Shown: positions 19,859 through 30,194 of the stretch, piece after piece
Numbering within the stretch: position 1 is the stretch's first letter
Layout of the letters: every line of letters begins with the position of its first letter
Source of the DNA: Legionellales bacterium
GTDB taxonomy: Bacteria > Pseudomonadota > Gammaproteobacteria > UBA1113
Reading direction: 5' to 3'
DNA length: 64,000 nucleotides
Assembly (NCBI GenBank): GCA_002709565.1
Contig: PAPY01000002.1
Location: 80,588-144,587 of the forward strand
Program-made: the position numbers and the translations under genes
Notes under the pieces: generated by a model
What the model saw: only the letters and a program-made list of their open reading frames with translations
Databases searched by the model: none
What the model was told of the DNA's origin: nothing

Positions 19859-22099
19859 ATGCCCAGTTTCGAGGAAATACAATCAGAACGCACGCGTGCC
19901 CAGCAGACATTTCAGCAATTAATGAAAGCTGTGCCGAAGCTTTTCAAGGTCGTTCACCGGTTTATTGAACAGACTGAGCTCTCTCGCTGTTATCAGCAGA
20001 CAGATAATCATAAGTATTTTTCTATATTTTCAGGCGTTCTACGCTACATTATCCGTTATAATCATTCTGAACTTTGTATTGAACTGCCCAAAAATCATGG
20101 CAGTAGTTTTAAGTCATTTACCCTTGGGCGTCGCCAGAGCAAAAAACATAAAGCGTGTCATCTTGATTTATTTTATACAGTTAAGGATGTTAAAACCGTC
20201 GCTGGTGCATTTGGGGCAGTCACAAAGGGGGCGGGGACTATTACCGCGACTCAGCCTGATGCTATATCCTGCACCCGTGTTAGCAAACTTCAGCCTAGCA
20301 AAGACGATGCGCCTCTATACCTCAAACGCCACACCCAGCAAGATAATTTTCGGGTGCTAAAAACCTTCCACCATCGCTCTACCCTGGAGAGTACTCTCTA
20401 TGTAGCAAGACATGAAGCATGCCACCATCGTCTTGTTCCACATACTCATCCAAAAAGCTACCAAGATGATATAAAAGACCGTGAAATTTGGTTTAACATA
20501 CATGGGCAGCCACAAATTACCATGCGCTATCTTGGGCAACCAGTTAACCCATTGTCTTACGTTACCCGTGCGCAAAAGCTGCAGGCCTTTATCAATATTT
20601 TGCAGACATACTTGGAGCAAATTTACGAGCATGATGTTTTTCACCTCGATTTGAAAATCGATAATTTTCTGCGAGACAAAAGGCGGGGCTCTAATGCTAG
20701 AGAACAGTATAATATTGTCGATCTAGGTAATCTAACGCGCGAAAAATCTGCCCATGTGCATGCGACCCATGGCTATATTCCAGCAGAATCATTGCGTTAT
20801 CGAGCCTCCTTTGCTGAGAATAACCGCTTAATCTTAGAGAAAATTGATAATCAATACCCTTCTGCATCGATAGACCAATTTGCTTTAGCGGTTATCATCG
20901 AGGAGTTACTTGGTTTGCCAGAGTCATACTTAATGATTGACTTGGCTTATTATAACTATGACTTACTCGATGAGGAAGAGCGTCGACGTAACGAGGCCGC
21001 CCATAGTTTTTGGGTTCAAAATGGCCGGCCTTGTTACGGCTTCAAGTGGGAAGATGAGGCATATGATTTTTCTCATAATGATATCAAAACAGTTAACGAA
21101 CAACTTAAAAGACTCCGAGAAGAAAAGAAACACTTATCAGTATTATTACCAGGCATAATCGCGAAAATTACTGCACTAATAAAAAATTCAGCGCAATCAA
21201 TTAATTTCAAGAACGAACAACAACAGCATTTAACCAAAATAAGTGTCAAGATTAATGGTTACATTACTGCTATCAATAAATTTTTCCAAATTATCTCTCA
21301 GTCTGGGGGGCGTGATAAATTAGGCTATGTGTCGAGTCAATTAAATAGGCTGCAAGAAAAATTTCAAAGCCTACAGTGCTCCCACGCTGAGCTCAATAGC
21401 CGTATACAGTTCGGGAAAATTTTATTGATCGATTGTTTTGTTATTTTTCATCAACTGATAAATCATATTGGGCAATTTGTTTGTGCAGAGCTTAAATTTG
21501 GTGAGGATTTTCGTTGTTGGCATAGTCAGCAACATGATTACTTAGCGCAGCATGGGGAGTTATCACCAGCATTAATGGCGTTCCTTAATACTAACATCAG
21601 GAACAAGTTGAGTTATTGTATGGTGTTTGCGCAAGGGCGGTTATGGCTGAAGGGTGTCAGTGACGATAATCCTGCCCGCTTGGCTTGTCAGTACGATTCA
21701 TTGCGTTCTGACAGTGATGATACGCCTTTTGAGGCTCCTGCTACTAGTGAGTCTGAGTACACTTCAGGTTCTGCCCACACAGTCACAAGTAGCTCTAATT
21801 CATCTGCAGTTAGTGCCATTGCCCCTGTATCATCTGCTAAAAACCCCGTAGGTTTTTTTAGACGTGCCTACAAACACAAAGGCAAGATTGCGCTAGCAGC
21901 AGGTGCCGGAGTCTCGGTTGGGGGAGGAACGGTTGGGGCAGCCTATGGCATCATGGTATTACTCGTTGCTCTGGGGGCGGCTACTGGCTTTGGTTTGCCG
22001 GTTGTTGCCCTAGCAATATCAGCTGCTATTGTTGTCGGTTTGCCAACAGCCACGGCTACGACGATTTGGTATGGTCACAGCGCCGCACCGGCAGCCTAG
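19859..22099 (+). CDS. Divergent Ser/Thr protein-kinase-like protein, array member 1
   Basis: The 746-residue product is the most divergent of six paralogues. The start MPSFEEIQ at 19859 matches the MPTF starts of members 3 and 4 and is preferred over the ATG at 19850. Kinase features are a glycine loop GAFGAVTKG (116-124), beta-3 LYLKRHT with Lys156, the family hinge motif QITMRYLG, catalytic loop HLDLKIDN (262-269), DLG (288-290) in place of DFG, and an APE-like PAE (308-310). The middle is coiled-coil/helical. The last 70 residues form two hydrophobic Gly/Ala segments (GAYGIMVLLVALGAATG-like and VVALAISAAIVVG), a likely membrane hairpin. It is monocistronic, with htpG following. It is probably an active or degenerate eukaryote-like kinase; the target is unknown. 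Confidence 0.75.
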   Translation: MPSFEEIQSERTRAQQTFQQLMKAVPKLFKVVHRFIEQTELSRCYQQTDNHKYFSIFSGVLRYIIRYNHSELCIELPKNHGSSFKSFTLGRRQSKKHKACHLDLFYTVKDVKTVAGAFGAVTKGAGTITATQPDAISCTRVSKLQPSKDDAPLYLKRHTQQDNFRVLKTFHHRSTLESTLYVARHEACHHRLVPHTHPKSYQDDIKDREIWFNIHGQPQITMRYLGQPVNPLSYVTRAQKLQAFINILQTYLEQIYEHDVFHLDLKIDNFLRDKRRGSNAREQYNIVDLGNLTREKSAHVHATHGYIPAESLRYRASFAENNRLILEKIDNQYPSASIDQFALAVIIEELLGLPESYLMIDLAYYNYDLLDEEERRRNEAAHSFWVQNGRPCYGFKWEDEAYDFSHNDIKTVNEQLKRLREEKKHLSVLLPGIIAKITALIKNSAQSINFKNEQQQHLTKISVKINGYITAINKFFQIISQSGGRDKLGYVSSQLNRLQEKFQSLQCSHAELNSRIQFGKILLIDCFVIFHQLINHIGQFVCAELKFGEDFRCWHSQQHDYLAQHGELSPALMAFLNTNIRNKLSYCMVFAQGRLWLKGVSDDNPARLACQYDSLRSDSDDTPFEAPATSESEYTSGSAHTVTSSSNSSAVSAIAPVSSAKNPVGFFRRAYKHKGKIALAAGAGVSVGGGTVGAAYGIMVLLVALGAATGFGLPVVALAISAAIVVGLPTATATTIWYGHSAAPAA

Positions 22100-22111
22100 T
22101 CACTTTTGGCC

Positions 22112-22139
22112 CTTGAAATCCCCATTTCAGCCCCCATCT
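22112..22139 (+). promoter_or_regulatory. Sigma-32 heat-shock promoter of htpG
   Basis: CTTGAAA (22112-22118), 13 spacer bases, then CCCCATCT (22132-22139) match the RpoH consensus CTTGAAA-N(13-15)-CCCCATNT at every defined position. It starts 12 bases after the stop of kinase-like gene 1 and ends about 40 bases before the htpG start. Confidence 0.85.
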
Positions 22140-22180
22140 CCTAGCTAACTTGACCTTTAATCAACCAGGAGACGATAAAA

Positions 22181-24064
22181 ATGGCTGAAACTGCTCAAAA
22201 AGAAACCTTAGGCTTCCAAAGTGAAGTGAGCCAAGTGCTGCATTTGGTGACCCACTCCCTCTACAGTAACAAAGAAATTTTCCTCCGCGAGCTGATTTCC
22301 AATGCCTCTGATGCTGAGGATAAGCTGCGATTTGAGGCGTTGAAGAATAATGATTTATACGAAAATGACAGTGAGTTGAAGATATGGGTAGATTTTGATG
22401 AGAGTGCTCGTACCGTGACTATTCGTGATAACGGTATCGGGATGAGTCGTGATGAAGCTATCGAGCATCTCGGCACTATTGCCAAGTCTGGCACTAAAGA
22501 TTTCTTGAATGCCTTAACCGGTGAGCAAGCCAAAGACCGTCAATTGATTGGTCAATTCGGGGTTGGGTTTTATTCGGCGTTTATTGTGGCGGATAAAGTT
22601 ACTGTTAATACGCGTCGTGCGGGTCTTGGGTCTAGCGACGGGGTATCCTGGGAGTCTGACGGCAAAGGCGAATTCACGATTGAAACTATTGACAAGCCGA
22701 CTCGCGGTACTGAGATTATTTTACACCTTAAAGCCGATGAAGATGAATTCCTCGACCAATGGCGTTTGCGTAATATTATCGGCAAATACTCGGATCATAT
22801 TTCATTCCCGGTAGAGATGAAAAAAACCGACGAGGAAGGTAAACAAACTGACGAATATGAATCAGTAAACAAAGCCACGGCCTTATGGACCTTACCGAAA
22901 TCTGAAATTACCACAGAAGAATACCAAGAATTTTACAAGCATATTTCCCACGACTTTGCAGATCCGTTAACGTGGGCTCACAATCGGGTTGAGGGTAAAT
23001 TGGAATATACCAGTTTGCTCTATATTCCTTCCCAAGCACCCTTTGATTTAATGCAACGAGAAGCTCCTCGTGGTTTGAAACTCTATGTGCAACGGGTATT
23101 CATTATGGATAATGCCGAGCAATTGTTGCCGATGTATTTGCGTTTTGTGAAAGGTATTATTGACTCTAATGATTTGCCATTGAATATTTCCCGTGAAATC
23201 CTCCAGAGTAATCGTGTTATCGATAATATTCGCTCAGCGACCACGAAGCGTATCTTAGGCGTACTGGAAAAAATGGCGGAGAATGACAAAGAGAAATACA
23301 CGCAGTTCTGGACTACCTTCGGTCATGTTATCAAAGAAGGCCCAGCAGAGGATTTTGCAAACCGTGAACAAATTGCCAAACTTATGCGTTTTGCCACGAC
23401 CCATAATGATTCAGCAGAACAGACTGTGTCGCTGGATGATTACATTGGTCGTATGCGTGAAGGCCAAGACAAGATTTACTATGTCACTGCCGACTCACAC
23501 ATGGCGGCAAGTCATAGTCCGCACCTTGAAATTTTCCGCAAAAAAGGCATCGAAGTATTATTACTGTCTGACCGTGTGGATGAATGGCTGACCGCCCATT
23601 TGCATGAATACCAAGGTAAGCAATTACAGTCGATTGCTAAGGGCGACTTAGATTTGGGTGAACTCGAAGACGAGGTTGAGAAGGAACAACAAAAACAAGT
23701 CGAGACTGAGAATAAAGACTTTATTGAGCGGGTTAAGGAAGCCTTAGGTGATAAAGTTAAAGACGTCAAAATCACCCATCGATTAACAGACTCCCCCTCC
23801 TGTGTGGTAGGAGATGCTGGTGGTATGAGCAGTCATATGGAGCGTTTACTCCAGGCTGCAGGACAGGATATGCCAGCAACCACCCCAACGCTGGAGCTTA
23901 ATCCTAATCATTTGCTTGTTGAGCGCTTACGGGATGAGAAAGACAACGACCGTTTTGCTGAAATTAGCCAAATTCTCTTAGATCAAGCTATTCTCGCTGA
24001 CGGCGGTATTTTGCAAGATCCTACGGCTTTCGTAAAACGGGTTAATGACCTGATTTTAAAATAA
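22181..24064 (+). CDS. htpG: Chaperone HtpG (bacterial Hsp90)
   Basis: HtpG is the ATP-dependent Hsp90 homologue of the cytoplasm. The 627-residue protein has normal length. The N-terminal GHKL ATPase domain shows [36 protein letters not shown] and [12 protein letters not shown]. The middle domain has [11 protein letters not shown] with its catalytic Arg, and the C-terminal dimerisation domain ends with LILDQA-like and [11 protein letters not shown]. Position 46-47 of the helix reads DAEDKLRF where most homologues have DAADKLRF. AGGAGA lies upstream of the ATG. It is driven by its own sigma-32 promoter and is the only housekeeping gene inside the kinase array. Confidence 0.97.
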   Translation: MAETAQKETLGFQSEVSQVLHLVTHSLYSNKEIFLRELISNASDAEDKLRFEALKNNDLYENDSELKIWVDFDESARTVTIRDNGIGMSRDEAIEHLGTIAKSGTKDFLNALTGEQAKDRQLIGQFGVGFYSAFIVADKVTVNTRRAGLGSSDGVSWESDGKGEFTIETIDKPTRGTEIILHLKADEDEFLDQWRLRNIIGKYSDHISFPVEMKKTDEEGKQTDEYESVNKATALWTLPKSEITTEEYQEFYKHISHDFADPLTWAHNRVEGKLEYTSLLYIPSQAPFDLMQREAPRGLKLYVQRVFIMDNAEQLLPMYLRFVKGIIDSNDLPLNISREILQSNRVIDNIRSATTKRILGVLEKMAENDKEKYTQFWTTFGHVIKEGPAEDFANREQIAKLMRFATTHNDSAEQTVSLDDYIGRMREGQDKIYYVTADSHMAASHSPHLEIFRKKGIEVLLLSDRVDEWLTAHLHEYQGKQLQSIAKGDLDLGELEDEVEKEQQKQVETENKDFIERVKEALGDKVKDVKITHRLTDSPSCVVGDAGGMSSHMERLLQAAGQDMPATTPTLELNPNHLLVERLRDEKDNDRFAEISQILLDQAILADGGILQDPTAFVKRVNDLILK

Positions 24065-24081
24065 AATTTGCCATCTTGGTG

Positions 24082-24112
24082 CGGATTAATGCCTCCTAGG
24101 GGCATTAATCCG
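24082..24112 (+). terminator. Perfect 12-bp stem-loop after htpG
   Basis: CGGATTAATGCC (24082-24093) and GGCATTAATCCG (24101-24112) are perfect complements around a 7-base loop, 17 bases after the htpG stop. There is no T tail, so it is either an atypical terminator or an mRNA 3'-end stabiliser. The remaining 196 bases before the next kinase-like gene are AT-rich and contain a TATAAT box at about 24285. Confidence 0.5.
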
Positions 24113-24308
24113 TGAACCAGGATCTCAGTGAAATATACTCGTTATCAACTGACACGAGCCATCTCAGGTGAGGTTTTTCTTAACCGATCATTAATCTTTT
24201 CACCAAATGTTTCAATATGGTTACAAATTTATTGATTACTTTAATAGTAATTTAATGTTAAATCAGTAACTTGTGCATTAATTCATATAATGACTAGACG
24301 TTAAACTA

Positions 24309-26798
24309 ATGCCAGATATGCAGACTACAGATACACACGCGCAGCGCCAACAGCAGTTGGTTGATTTGGTTCAGTCAAGTTCTGATATCCAGGCCGCGTT
24401 AGATAGTTTCTTAACTTGGCAGACTTCTGCTAGAACCAAGGCATCAAAGCGTAAACAATCTACTTCCCTAAACAGCGAGTGTCAAACTGATACCAAGTCC
24501 TTCGAAATTCAGCAAAAAAATGATGAATTACGTATTATTCCCAAAGATGAGAATAGTGATTACTATTACTCTTTCGTACGCAGACTAGGGGGTAAAGATA
24601 GTGCGAAGCAACCCCGGTTAGATGTTTTCTATTGTACTGAAGATATTAGTCCCTCTGCGCGAGGTGCCTATGGGGCTATTTATAGTGGCTTAGGTACACT
24701 TGTTAAGACTAACCCGGGTGATCAATCAAAGGCAGATACTATCCAGTGTCAGAATGATTCAAGATTGTATTTAAAACGTGAAACACGCGTAGGCAATCGA
24801 CGAATCATGAAAAAATTCAAGTTACCTTCGAGCAGTAAAAAAGTAGCTATGAAAGAAGCGCGTGCTCATCTTAACTTAAATCATATCCATGCAAAACAAA
24901 TACATCACACGGGGTTAGACAACGATACCCCCCCGGAGGAGATGGTGTGGCGTGATGTTGATGGATTTTATAATGTGACAATGCGACGATTTGAGGGGCA
25001 GTCACTGCGAGAGTTATTTGATAGTGGTGCCAAGCTTGCCACCGACGACCGTTATTCATTGGCAATCGCTATTCTCGTGGCATATGAGCAACAGATTATA
25101 ACGGACTTTGTTCATCTTGATATTAAGCCAGGTAATATTATGGTGGACAGGAATGAAAACAATCAATGGGTTGTGAATTTTGTTGATCTGGGTTCAGTGA
25201 AAAAGACGAAGCTCGATACAATTTCTCGAGCAGGTACGCCTGGGTATATTGCACCTGAATTACTGGCGGTCAGCTCTCGTAAGTATCACAAAGCCCAAGA
25301 TGTTTTTAGCCTTGGCAATGTCATTAATGAAGTATTTGGTTTCCCAGCCAATGGTCATTTCCAACGATTTGAACAACATAATTTAGTAGGTAATCGAAGG
25401 CTAAAACCTAGTGAGTATGTCAAGGTGGCAAGTGAGTATTTTCGTAATAAGCGCCCCACCTATGGTCATGATATATTTGACGATATTTTTGACGCGGATG
25501 ATGATGACAGAGCTGCTGTCAAGCAACTCACAGAAGCAATGACCAATACGGATATGGAAAAGCGTGGTAGCATCAAAGAGGCGATTGTCGCCTTAACCGA
25601 TGCCGAGACTCAGTGGACAGGCAAAAGTAATGTGCATGACCCCGATAAACAACAGGCAGCTATCAAAGCATTATCTGATAAATTGCGACTATTATTTGAA
25701 TTACTCTCAGCTACGGTAACACAACACAGAGAGACTTATGAGAATGATGTTAATGCCCGCTTGGCGCAATTAAAGTCATTGACAGATGAGTCATCCGATG
25801 ATGCCGCCAGCGTTATGGCGCAGGCCCGCGCTGAATTAATCCGACAACAAGAAGCCTTTCTCAGCTATATATACGATTGTCGTATTCAAAGAGAATGCTT
25901 TCTGCAACGACGCTTGGCTAATATTGCCAAAGCCGAAATGCAAGATAAAGGCTGTATTGCTAAGGTATTGGCAGACTTTTTAAGATTTGTCGATAATATT
26001 GCTAACTATGACGCGAACTCACCCAGTCACACAGCTGTAATCACTTATATAAAACAATCTATTGATGATGCTGTAACCGCCTATGAAGAGGGAAAGTTGA
26101 CAGTCGATAATGCCATCGTTGCGGCGGTTCAAGCGTATCATTCATCAGACGGCAATACTGATGAGAAGATGCTAGCATTTGTCAAATCTCGCTATCAGCA
26201 AGAACAACAAGCATTCAATAAGACAATGGTTGCAAACGTATCGGATGAACAAAAGTCAACTTTCTCTACGCTTAAAGGTCGGGTGATAGCGTATGCCGAT
26301 GCAAAAGTTGCTGCCGTCTCAAGCGAGCAAGGGCCAACCACAGCAATTGAGAAGGCTGCGTGCTATCAGCACGAAGCAGAATACCTTAAAGACACCCGTG
26401 AATTATTTGCAGTGGATAAATCTGAAGGAGCCGCAAATAATAATATTACAGAGAAATTTACTGCTTACCAGGCAAAATACAGTGAGCGTGATTTAACGAC
26501 CCGCGTCCTTAATATTGCAACAAAAGTCGCAATTGGTGGCTTAGTTACGCTATTAGGGGTTGGTATTATCGCCTCAGGGCCTATTGGTTGGGCTGCACTT
26601 GGTGGTACTATCGCGAGTATAGAAATCACCCTGGGCGCTATGGTAGGCATTACCGCGGTGACAGGTCTTATAACAGGGGCTGGTGCGGGGCTGCCCTCGC
26701 AAAAATACGCCATTATCAATTCTGGCAACAGCCCCAAACTGATGACCGACCGACAGCTAGCGGGCTGCTTCATCAAGCCGTGCGCTTACAGTAAATAG
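24309..26798 (+). CDS. Ser/Thr protein-kinase-like protein with C-terminal membrane hairpin, array member 2
   Basis: The 829-residue product has the family pre-loop motif FVRRLGGKD (89-97), glycine loop GAYGAIYSG (119-127) and beta-3 LYLKRETR with Lys156. An alpha-C-like MKEARAHLNL supplies Glu183. The hinge motif is DVDGFYNVTMRRF. The catalytic loop is HLDIKPGN (269-276), with DLG (293-295), GTPGYIAPE (309-317) and QDVFSLG (330-336). All core catalytic residues are present apart from Phe-to-Leu in DFG, so activity is plausible. Residues 440-700 are helical/coiled coil. Residues about 738-795 form a Gly-rich hydrophobic hairpin containing SGPIGWAALGG, followed by a short polar tail. A weak ribosome site precedes the start; an alternative Met is codon 4. 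Confidence 0.82.
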   Translation: MPDMQTTDTHAQRQQQLVDLVQSSSDIQAALDSFLTWQTSARTKASKRKQSTSLNSECQTDTKSFEIQQKNDELRIIPKDENSDYYYSFVRRLGGKDSAKQPRLDVFYCTEDISPSARGAYGAIYSGLGTLVKTNPGDQSKADTIQCQNDSRLYLKRETRVGNRRIMKKFKLPSSSKKVAMKEARAHLNLNHIHAKQIHHTGLDNDTPPEEMVWRDVDGFYNVTMRRFEGQSLRELFDSGAKLATDDRYSLAIAILVAYEQQIITDFVHLDIKPGNIMVDRNENNQWVVNFVDLGSVKKTKLDTISRAGTPGYIAPELLAVSSRKYHKAQDVFSLGNVINEVFGFPANGHFQRFEQHNLVGNRRLKPSEYVKVASEYFRNKRPTYGHDIFDDIFDADDDDRAAVKQLTEAMTNTDMEKRGSIKEAIVALTDAETQWTGKSNVHDPDKQQAAIKALSDKLRLLFELLSATVTQHRETYENDVNARLAQLKSLTDESSDDAASVMAQARAELIRQQEAFLSYIYDCRIQRECFLQRRLANIAKAEMQDKGCIAKVLADFLRFVDNIANYDANSPSHTAVITYIKQSIDDAVTAYEEGKLTVDNAIVAAVQAYHSSDGNTDEKMLAFVKSRYQQEQQAFNKTMVANVSDEQKSTFSTLKGRVIAYADAKVAAVSSEQGPTTAIEKAACYQHEAEYLKDTRELFAVDKSEGAANNNITEKFTAYQAKYSERDLTTRVLNIATKVAIGGLVTLLGVGIIASGPIGWAALGGTIASIEITLGAMVGITAVTGLITGAGAGLPSQKYAIINSGNSPKLMTDRQLAGCFIKPCAYSK

Positions 26799-26916
26799 CC
26801 CATCGGTCCTAAGTGTACCTCGATATAGATAATGGAGCTCTTTAGAGGGGGGATTAATACACTATTAAGCTTCTATCTGTTATAATCGACCAAAATTAGT
26901 CCAATAGAGGCCCTGT

Positions 26917-29900
26917 ATGCCGACATTTAAGCAAATTAAGCAGCAAAAAGACCAAAAACGCCGGGAATTGGCGGAATTGCTGGTATCGCCAAGTTCTGTG
27001 AAGAGTGATTTCCATCAACATTTGCAGGCATTCTTAAAAGGTGGCGAAGAGGGATTGCTATCATTATTAGAAGAGCAGAGAATAGATAAACGTAAATATC
27101 GGAATGGTGGTCAGGCTAATGGCTCTCGTCACCAGTATGTGATCACTATTAATAGAAAAAAATTCAATGTTGAATTTAACGGACAGAATCTTCGCATTGG
27201 GTTATTGGGCAAAGACACAACGTATTTCTCATTCGTTCGCCGCCAAGGTGGCAAAGACGAAACAAAAAAATGGCGCCTTGATGTGCTTAGTTATGATAGC
27301 GAGATTCCTGCTGAAGCGGGGACCTATGGTGAATATGTTCGAGGGCTTGGGGTTATCGTTGCTGATAAGCCTGAGGAGTCAGCTGAAGTAGTAACCACGG
27401 GAAAGGCGACAGAATCCTCTCCACAACGCAAGGTTACAACATATGGAACTGATGCTCCTCTTTATCTTAAGCACAGTACCAGAAAAGATAATACTCGAGG
27501 GAATAAAAATTTTAAGAGATCATTTGATGATATTCGGAGGCATTCTTTTACTGACAAAATGCCATTTTTTGAAGAGAAACTCGAAGCTAGACGCGATGTT
27601 CGTTATGCCTATCCACAACGACGTTTAGCGATTAAGCCTGTTACTGATGGGCAGAGAACAGGGAGCAAAAACAGTGATGACCGACTTCAAAAAGAGGATA
27701 ACTATATCTACCAAGATGTACACGGCCACTATAATATTCTTGGCCGAGACTTAGGTATTACTCTTGAACCCATCGAAATAGCCAGTTGTGGGCAGCATTT
27801 TGATGGGGTAATCAATTTGCTCGAAGGGTATCAGGAACAGCTTGGTGATGAAATCGTACATGGCGATATCAAACCAAATAACGTAGTCATAAAACACAAT
27901 ATTACTTCACTAATTGATTTTGGGCTTTCTGGGCTGGTTGGTGAATTATGTAAGTTTGGTGGAACTTTTGGCTATTGCATGCCTGAAACAACGTACCTTG
28001 AACGCAAAGATAGCAAACTAGTAAGAAGGAAAAATTTTGAAGCAAGCAAAGCACAAGACCACTATGCATTAGGCTGTATTATCCGGCATCTCTTTGGCGA
28101 AATTGATACACAAGAATCAATATTATTTCAACTTTACCTTGAAGGTTATGAGGCCGTTGATAAAAATTTCTACAAAGCAGAAGTTCTTTGGTTTGAGGCA
28201 GGCAAGCCAGCTTTTGGCCATGGTTTGTTTTCGAATGTGTATGATTTGACGGATTCCGAAAAAGATCAAGTCGAGGCGACTATAGCCAAATTAGGATCTG
28301 TAACATTGACTGAGCCTGCTAATTTACCCGCAATTATTGCAGACCTCAAAGAGCAACGACAGGCTTTGGAGACACGGAAGCGTGACTACCCATCAGAACA
28401 TGCTGCGCTAGTTAAAGATAATATCCTTACAGCACTCAACGCATATAACAAAAAATTTAATTATGCGAAGGCCTTTGTTCAATATGTCGTTGAAAATAAA
28501 CTTGATAAGCCGGGGGATTTTTATCGATACTCGGACCGTGCCAAACTGCAGGCTTCTATCGATGCTAATTGCTCTGCTATTAATGATTTTGATAAGTGTA
28601 GCAGTGAGAAGGGAATTGACAGAGTAACAAACTCCCAATTGGATTTCCGCGAGTTTCAATCTGCGCAATTCAAGTTCTTAGCAAAAGTTTTCAAGAAGTA
28701 CAGGTCAGAGATGCCAATAGATGAGCAGTCATCACAATTGGCACAGTATAACCGGCTGTTAATAAGCGCTTGTCAAGCTATCAAACACAAGGCTTGTCAC
28801 AGCGGTTATATCACTGTTGCTGAATTTGAAGCATTTGTCGAACGTGCGGAAAAAATTAAACAGTTAACAAAACTACAAGCAAAAATCAATCAAGAGACGC
28901 CACTAAAAGCCTACTATCAAACCGTACGTAATAATTTAGTTAAAAGCTTAGAGAAAGCTGATACAGACGAACCTAACTTGGATAACCTTCAGTTTCTATA
29001 CGATAATGAAAGACAGATTGGTGAACTAGTTGACTATTATAAGACCATTGAGAAAAGTGATGATACCCCACAAGCGTTTAAGATTGAATTTGAAAGACGA
29101 TTAAAGCCCGAGAATATCTCTGAACAAGCTCATCTTGATAAGCTTGGTAAGCTTAAAGGTCTTTGTGAGAAGGCGAGGATATACCATCAGCATTGTAGTA
29201 ATCATTTGACTTTCACTGGCGAGCGCACGCCGAATCTTTACAAAGCATGGCAGCAGTTGAAGGTTAGATATAACGAGCTGAAAGTTCTCTATACTGCTAC
29301 TAACCTGCAAGGTGACTTAGGGAATCTTGATACTCAAATAGATGACTTTACTGACATCGATAAATACATTAATGAATGCGAAGGAATTAACAGCATTTCT
29401 GAATATGTTCGCATCATAAAGTATCTCCAATTTGCCCGTGAAAGAGAAATTAAATTACTCGGCGAGATTATTCCAACAGACTCTAGTGGCGCGCTTAAAG
29501 AAGAAATTGATGCTATAAAAGCCCCACTTGAATCAGAAGCTCGCCGACTTTCAAATTCCAGTGATCATAAAAACCGTGAAACAAATTATGACAAACTTGC
29601 TGGCGACTATCTTGAGAATATTAAGTTTATCAAAGAAACCCGCGAATTATTCGAAGCCGCTAAAAATGTTAGTGTAAATCAACAAGAAAGTACTCAAGAA
29701 CAAAGAGGCGATAATAATTCTTCAGACAAACCTTTCCCAAATCAGCTCAGTGACTACACGTCTAAATACCAATACCATCATCTCTACAAAAAAATTACAT
29801 ATTGTGCGTTCAATATGGCGCTTTGCACCGGCGCGGTAGGTTTTGGCCTAACTGTAGGTCTAGCTATCTTGATGACAGGGCCTCTTGGTTGGGCATTTAC

Positions 29901-30057
29901 CGGAGTTTTAGCGACAGCATTAGGGGTTGGCGTACTTGGTGGGGCTAGCACAGGTATCGTTAGTACTATAGCCACCTGTAAATTCTGGCAAAAACCCCTT
30001 GAGAATCGTATTATCGATGGAGCTAAGACAATGCATAACACCCCACGTGTCGGTTAA
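26917..30057 (+). CDS. Ser/Thr protein-kinase-like protein with C-terminal membrane hairpin, array member 3
   Basis: This is the longest paralogue, 1046 residues. After an N-terminal helical module (HQHLQAFLKGGEEGL, 33-47) come FVRRQGGKD (106-114), glycine loop GTYGEYVRG (135-143) and LYLKHSTR with Lys185. The hinge motif is DVHGHYNILGRDLG. The catalytic loop is HGDIKPNN (315-322), with canonical DFG (334-336) and GTFGYCMPE (349-357). A post-core motif WFEAGKPAFGHGLFSNVYDL matches member 4. Residues 440-940 are largely coiled coil, and about 960-1020 make a membrane hairpin with TGPLGWAFTG. The tail FWQKPLENRIIDGAKT is nearly identical in member 4, pointing to a recent tandem duplication. AGAGG lies upstream of the ATG. 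Confidence 0.85.
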   Translation: MPTFKQIKQQKDQKRRELAELLVSPSSVKSDFHQHLQAFLKGGEEGLLSLLEEQRIDKRKYRNGGQANGSRHQYVITINRKKFNVEFNGQNLRIGLLGKDTTYFSFVRRQGGKDETKKWRLDVLSYDSEIPAEAGTYGEYVRGLGVIVADKPEESAEVVTTGKATESSPQRKVTTYGTDAPLYLKHSTRKDNTRGNKNFKRSFDDIRRHSFTDKMPFFEEKLEARRDVRYAYPQRRLAIKPVTDGQRTGSKNSDDRLQKEDNYIYQDVHGHYNILGRDLGITLEPIEIASCGQHFDGVINLLEGYQEQLGDEIVHGDIKPNNVVIKHNITSLIDFGLSGLVGELCKFGGTFGYCMPETTYLERKDSKLVRRKNFEASKAQDHYALGCIIRHLFGEIDTQESILFQLYLEGYEAVDKNFYKAEVLWFEAGKPAFGHGLFSNVYDLTDSEKDQVEATIAKLGSVTLTEPANLPAIIADLKEQRQALETRKRDYPSEHAALVKDNILTALNAYNKKFNYAKAFVQYVVENKLDKPGDFYRYSDRAKLQASIDANCSAINDFDKCSSEKGIDRVTNSQLDFREFQSAQFKFLAKVFKKYRSEMPIDEQSSQLAQYNRLLISACQAIKHKACHSGYITVAEFEAFVERAEKIKQLTKLQAKINQETPLKAYYQTVRNNLVKSLEKADTDEPNLDNLQFLYDNERQIGELVDYYKTIEKSDDTPQAFKIEFERRLKPENISEQAHLDKLGKLKGLCEKARIYHQHCSNHLTFTGERTPNLYKAWQQLKVRYNELKVLYTATNLQGDLGNLDTQIDDFTDIDKYINECEGINSISEYVRIIKYLQFAREREIKLLGEIIPTDSSGALKEEIDAIKAPLESEARRLSNSSDHKNRETNYDKLAGDYLENIKFIKETRELFEAAKNVSVNQQESTQEQRGDNNSSDKPFPNQLSDYTSKYQYHHLYKKITYCAFNMALCTGAVGFGLTVGLAILMTGPLGWAFTGVLATALGVGVLGGASTGIVSTIATCKFWQKPLENRIIDGAKTMHNTPRVG

Positions 30058-30194
30058 ATATACACTATTTTATTCTTAACACCGTAAGTATTAAATCTAG
30101 CTTAAATAATAATGCAAATCACAATATAACCTTAATACAGCGCTAAGTTTATTCCCTTATAATGCCTCGAAATCCACTTGTTGTGAGCTGAATT

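Noticed and set aside
28408..28668. 86-codon minus-strand frame within kinase-like gene 3
   Set aside because: It is a shadow frame in AT-rich coding sequence with no start signal or conserved pattern.
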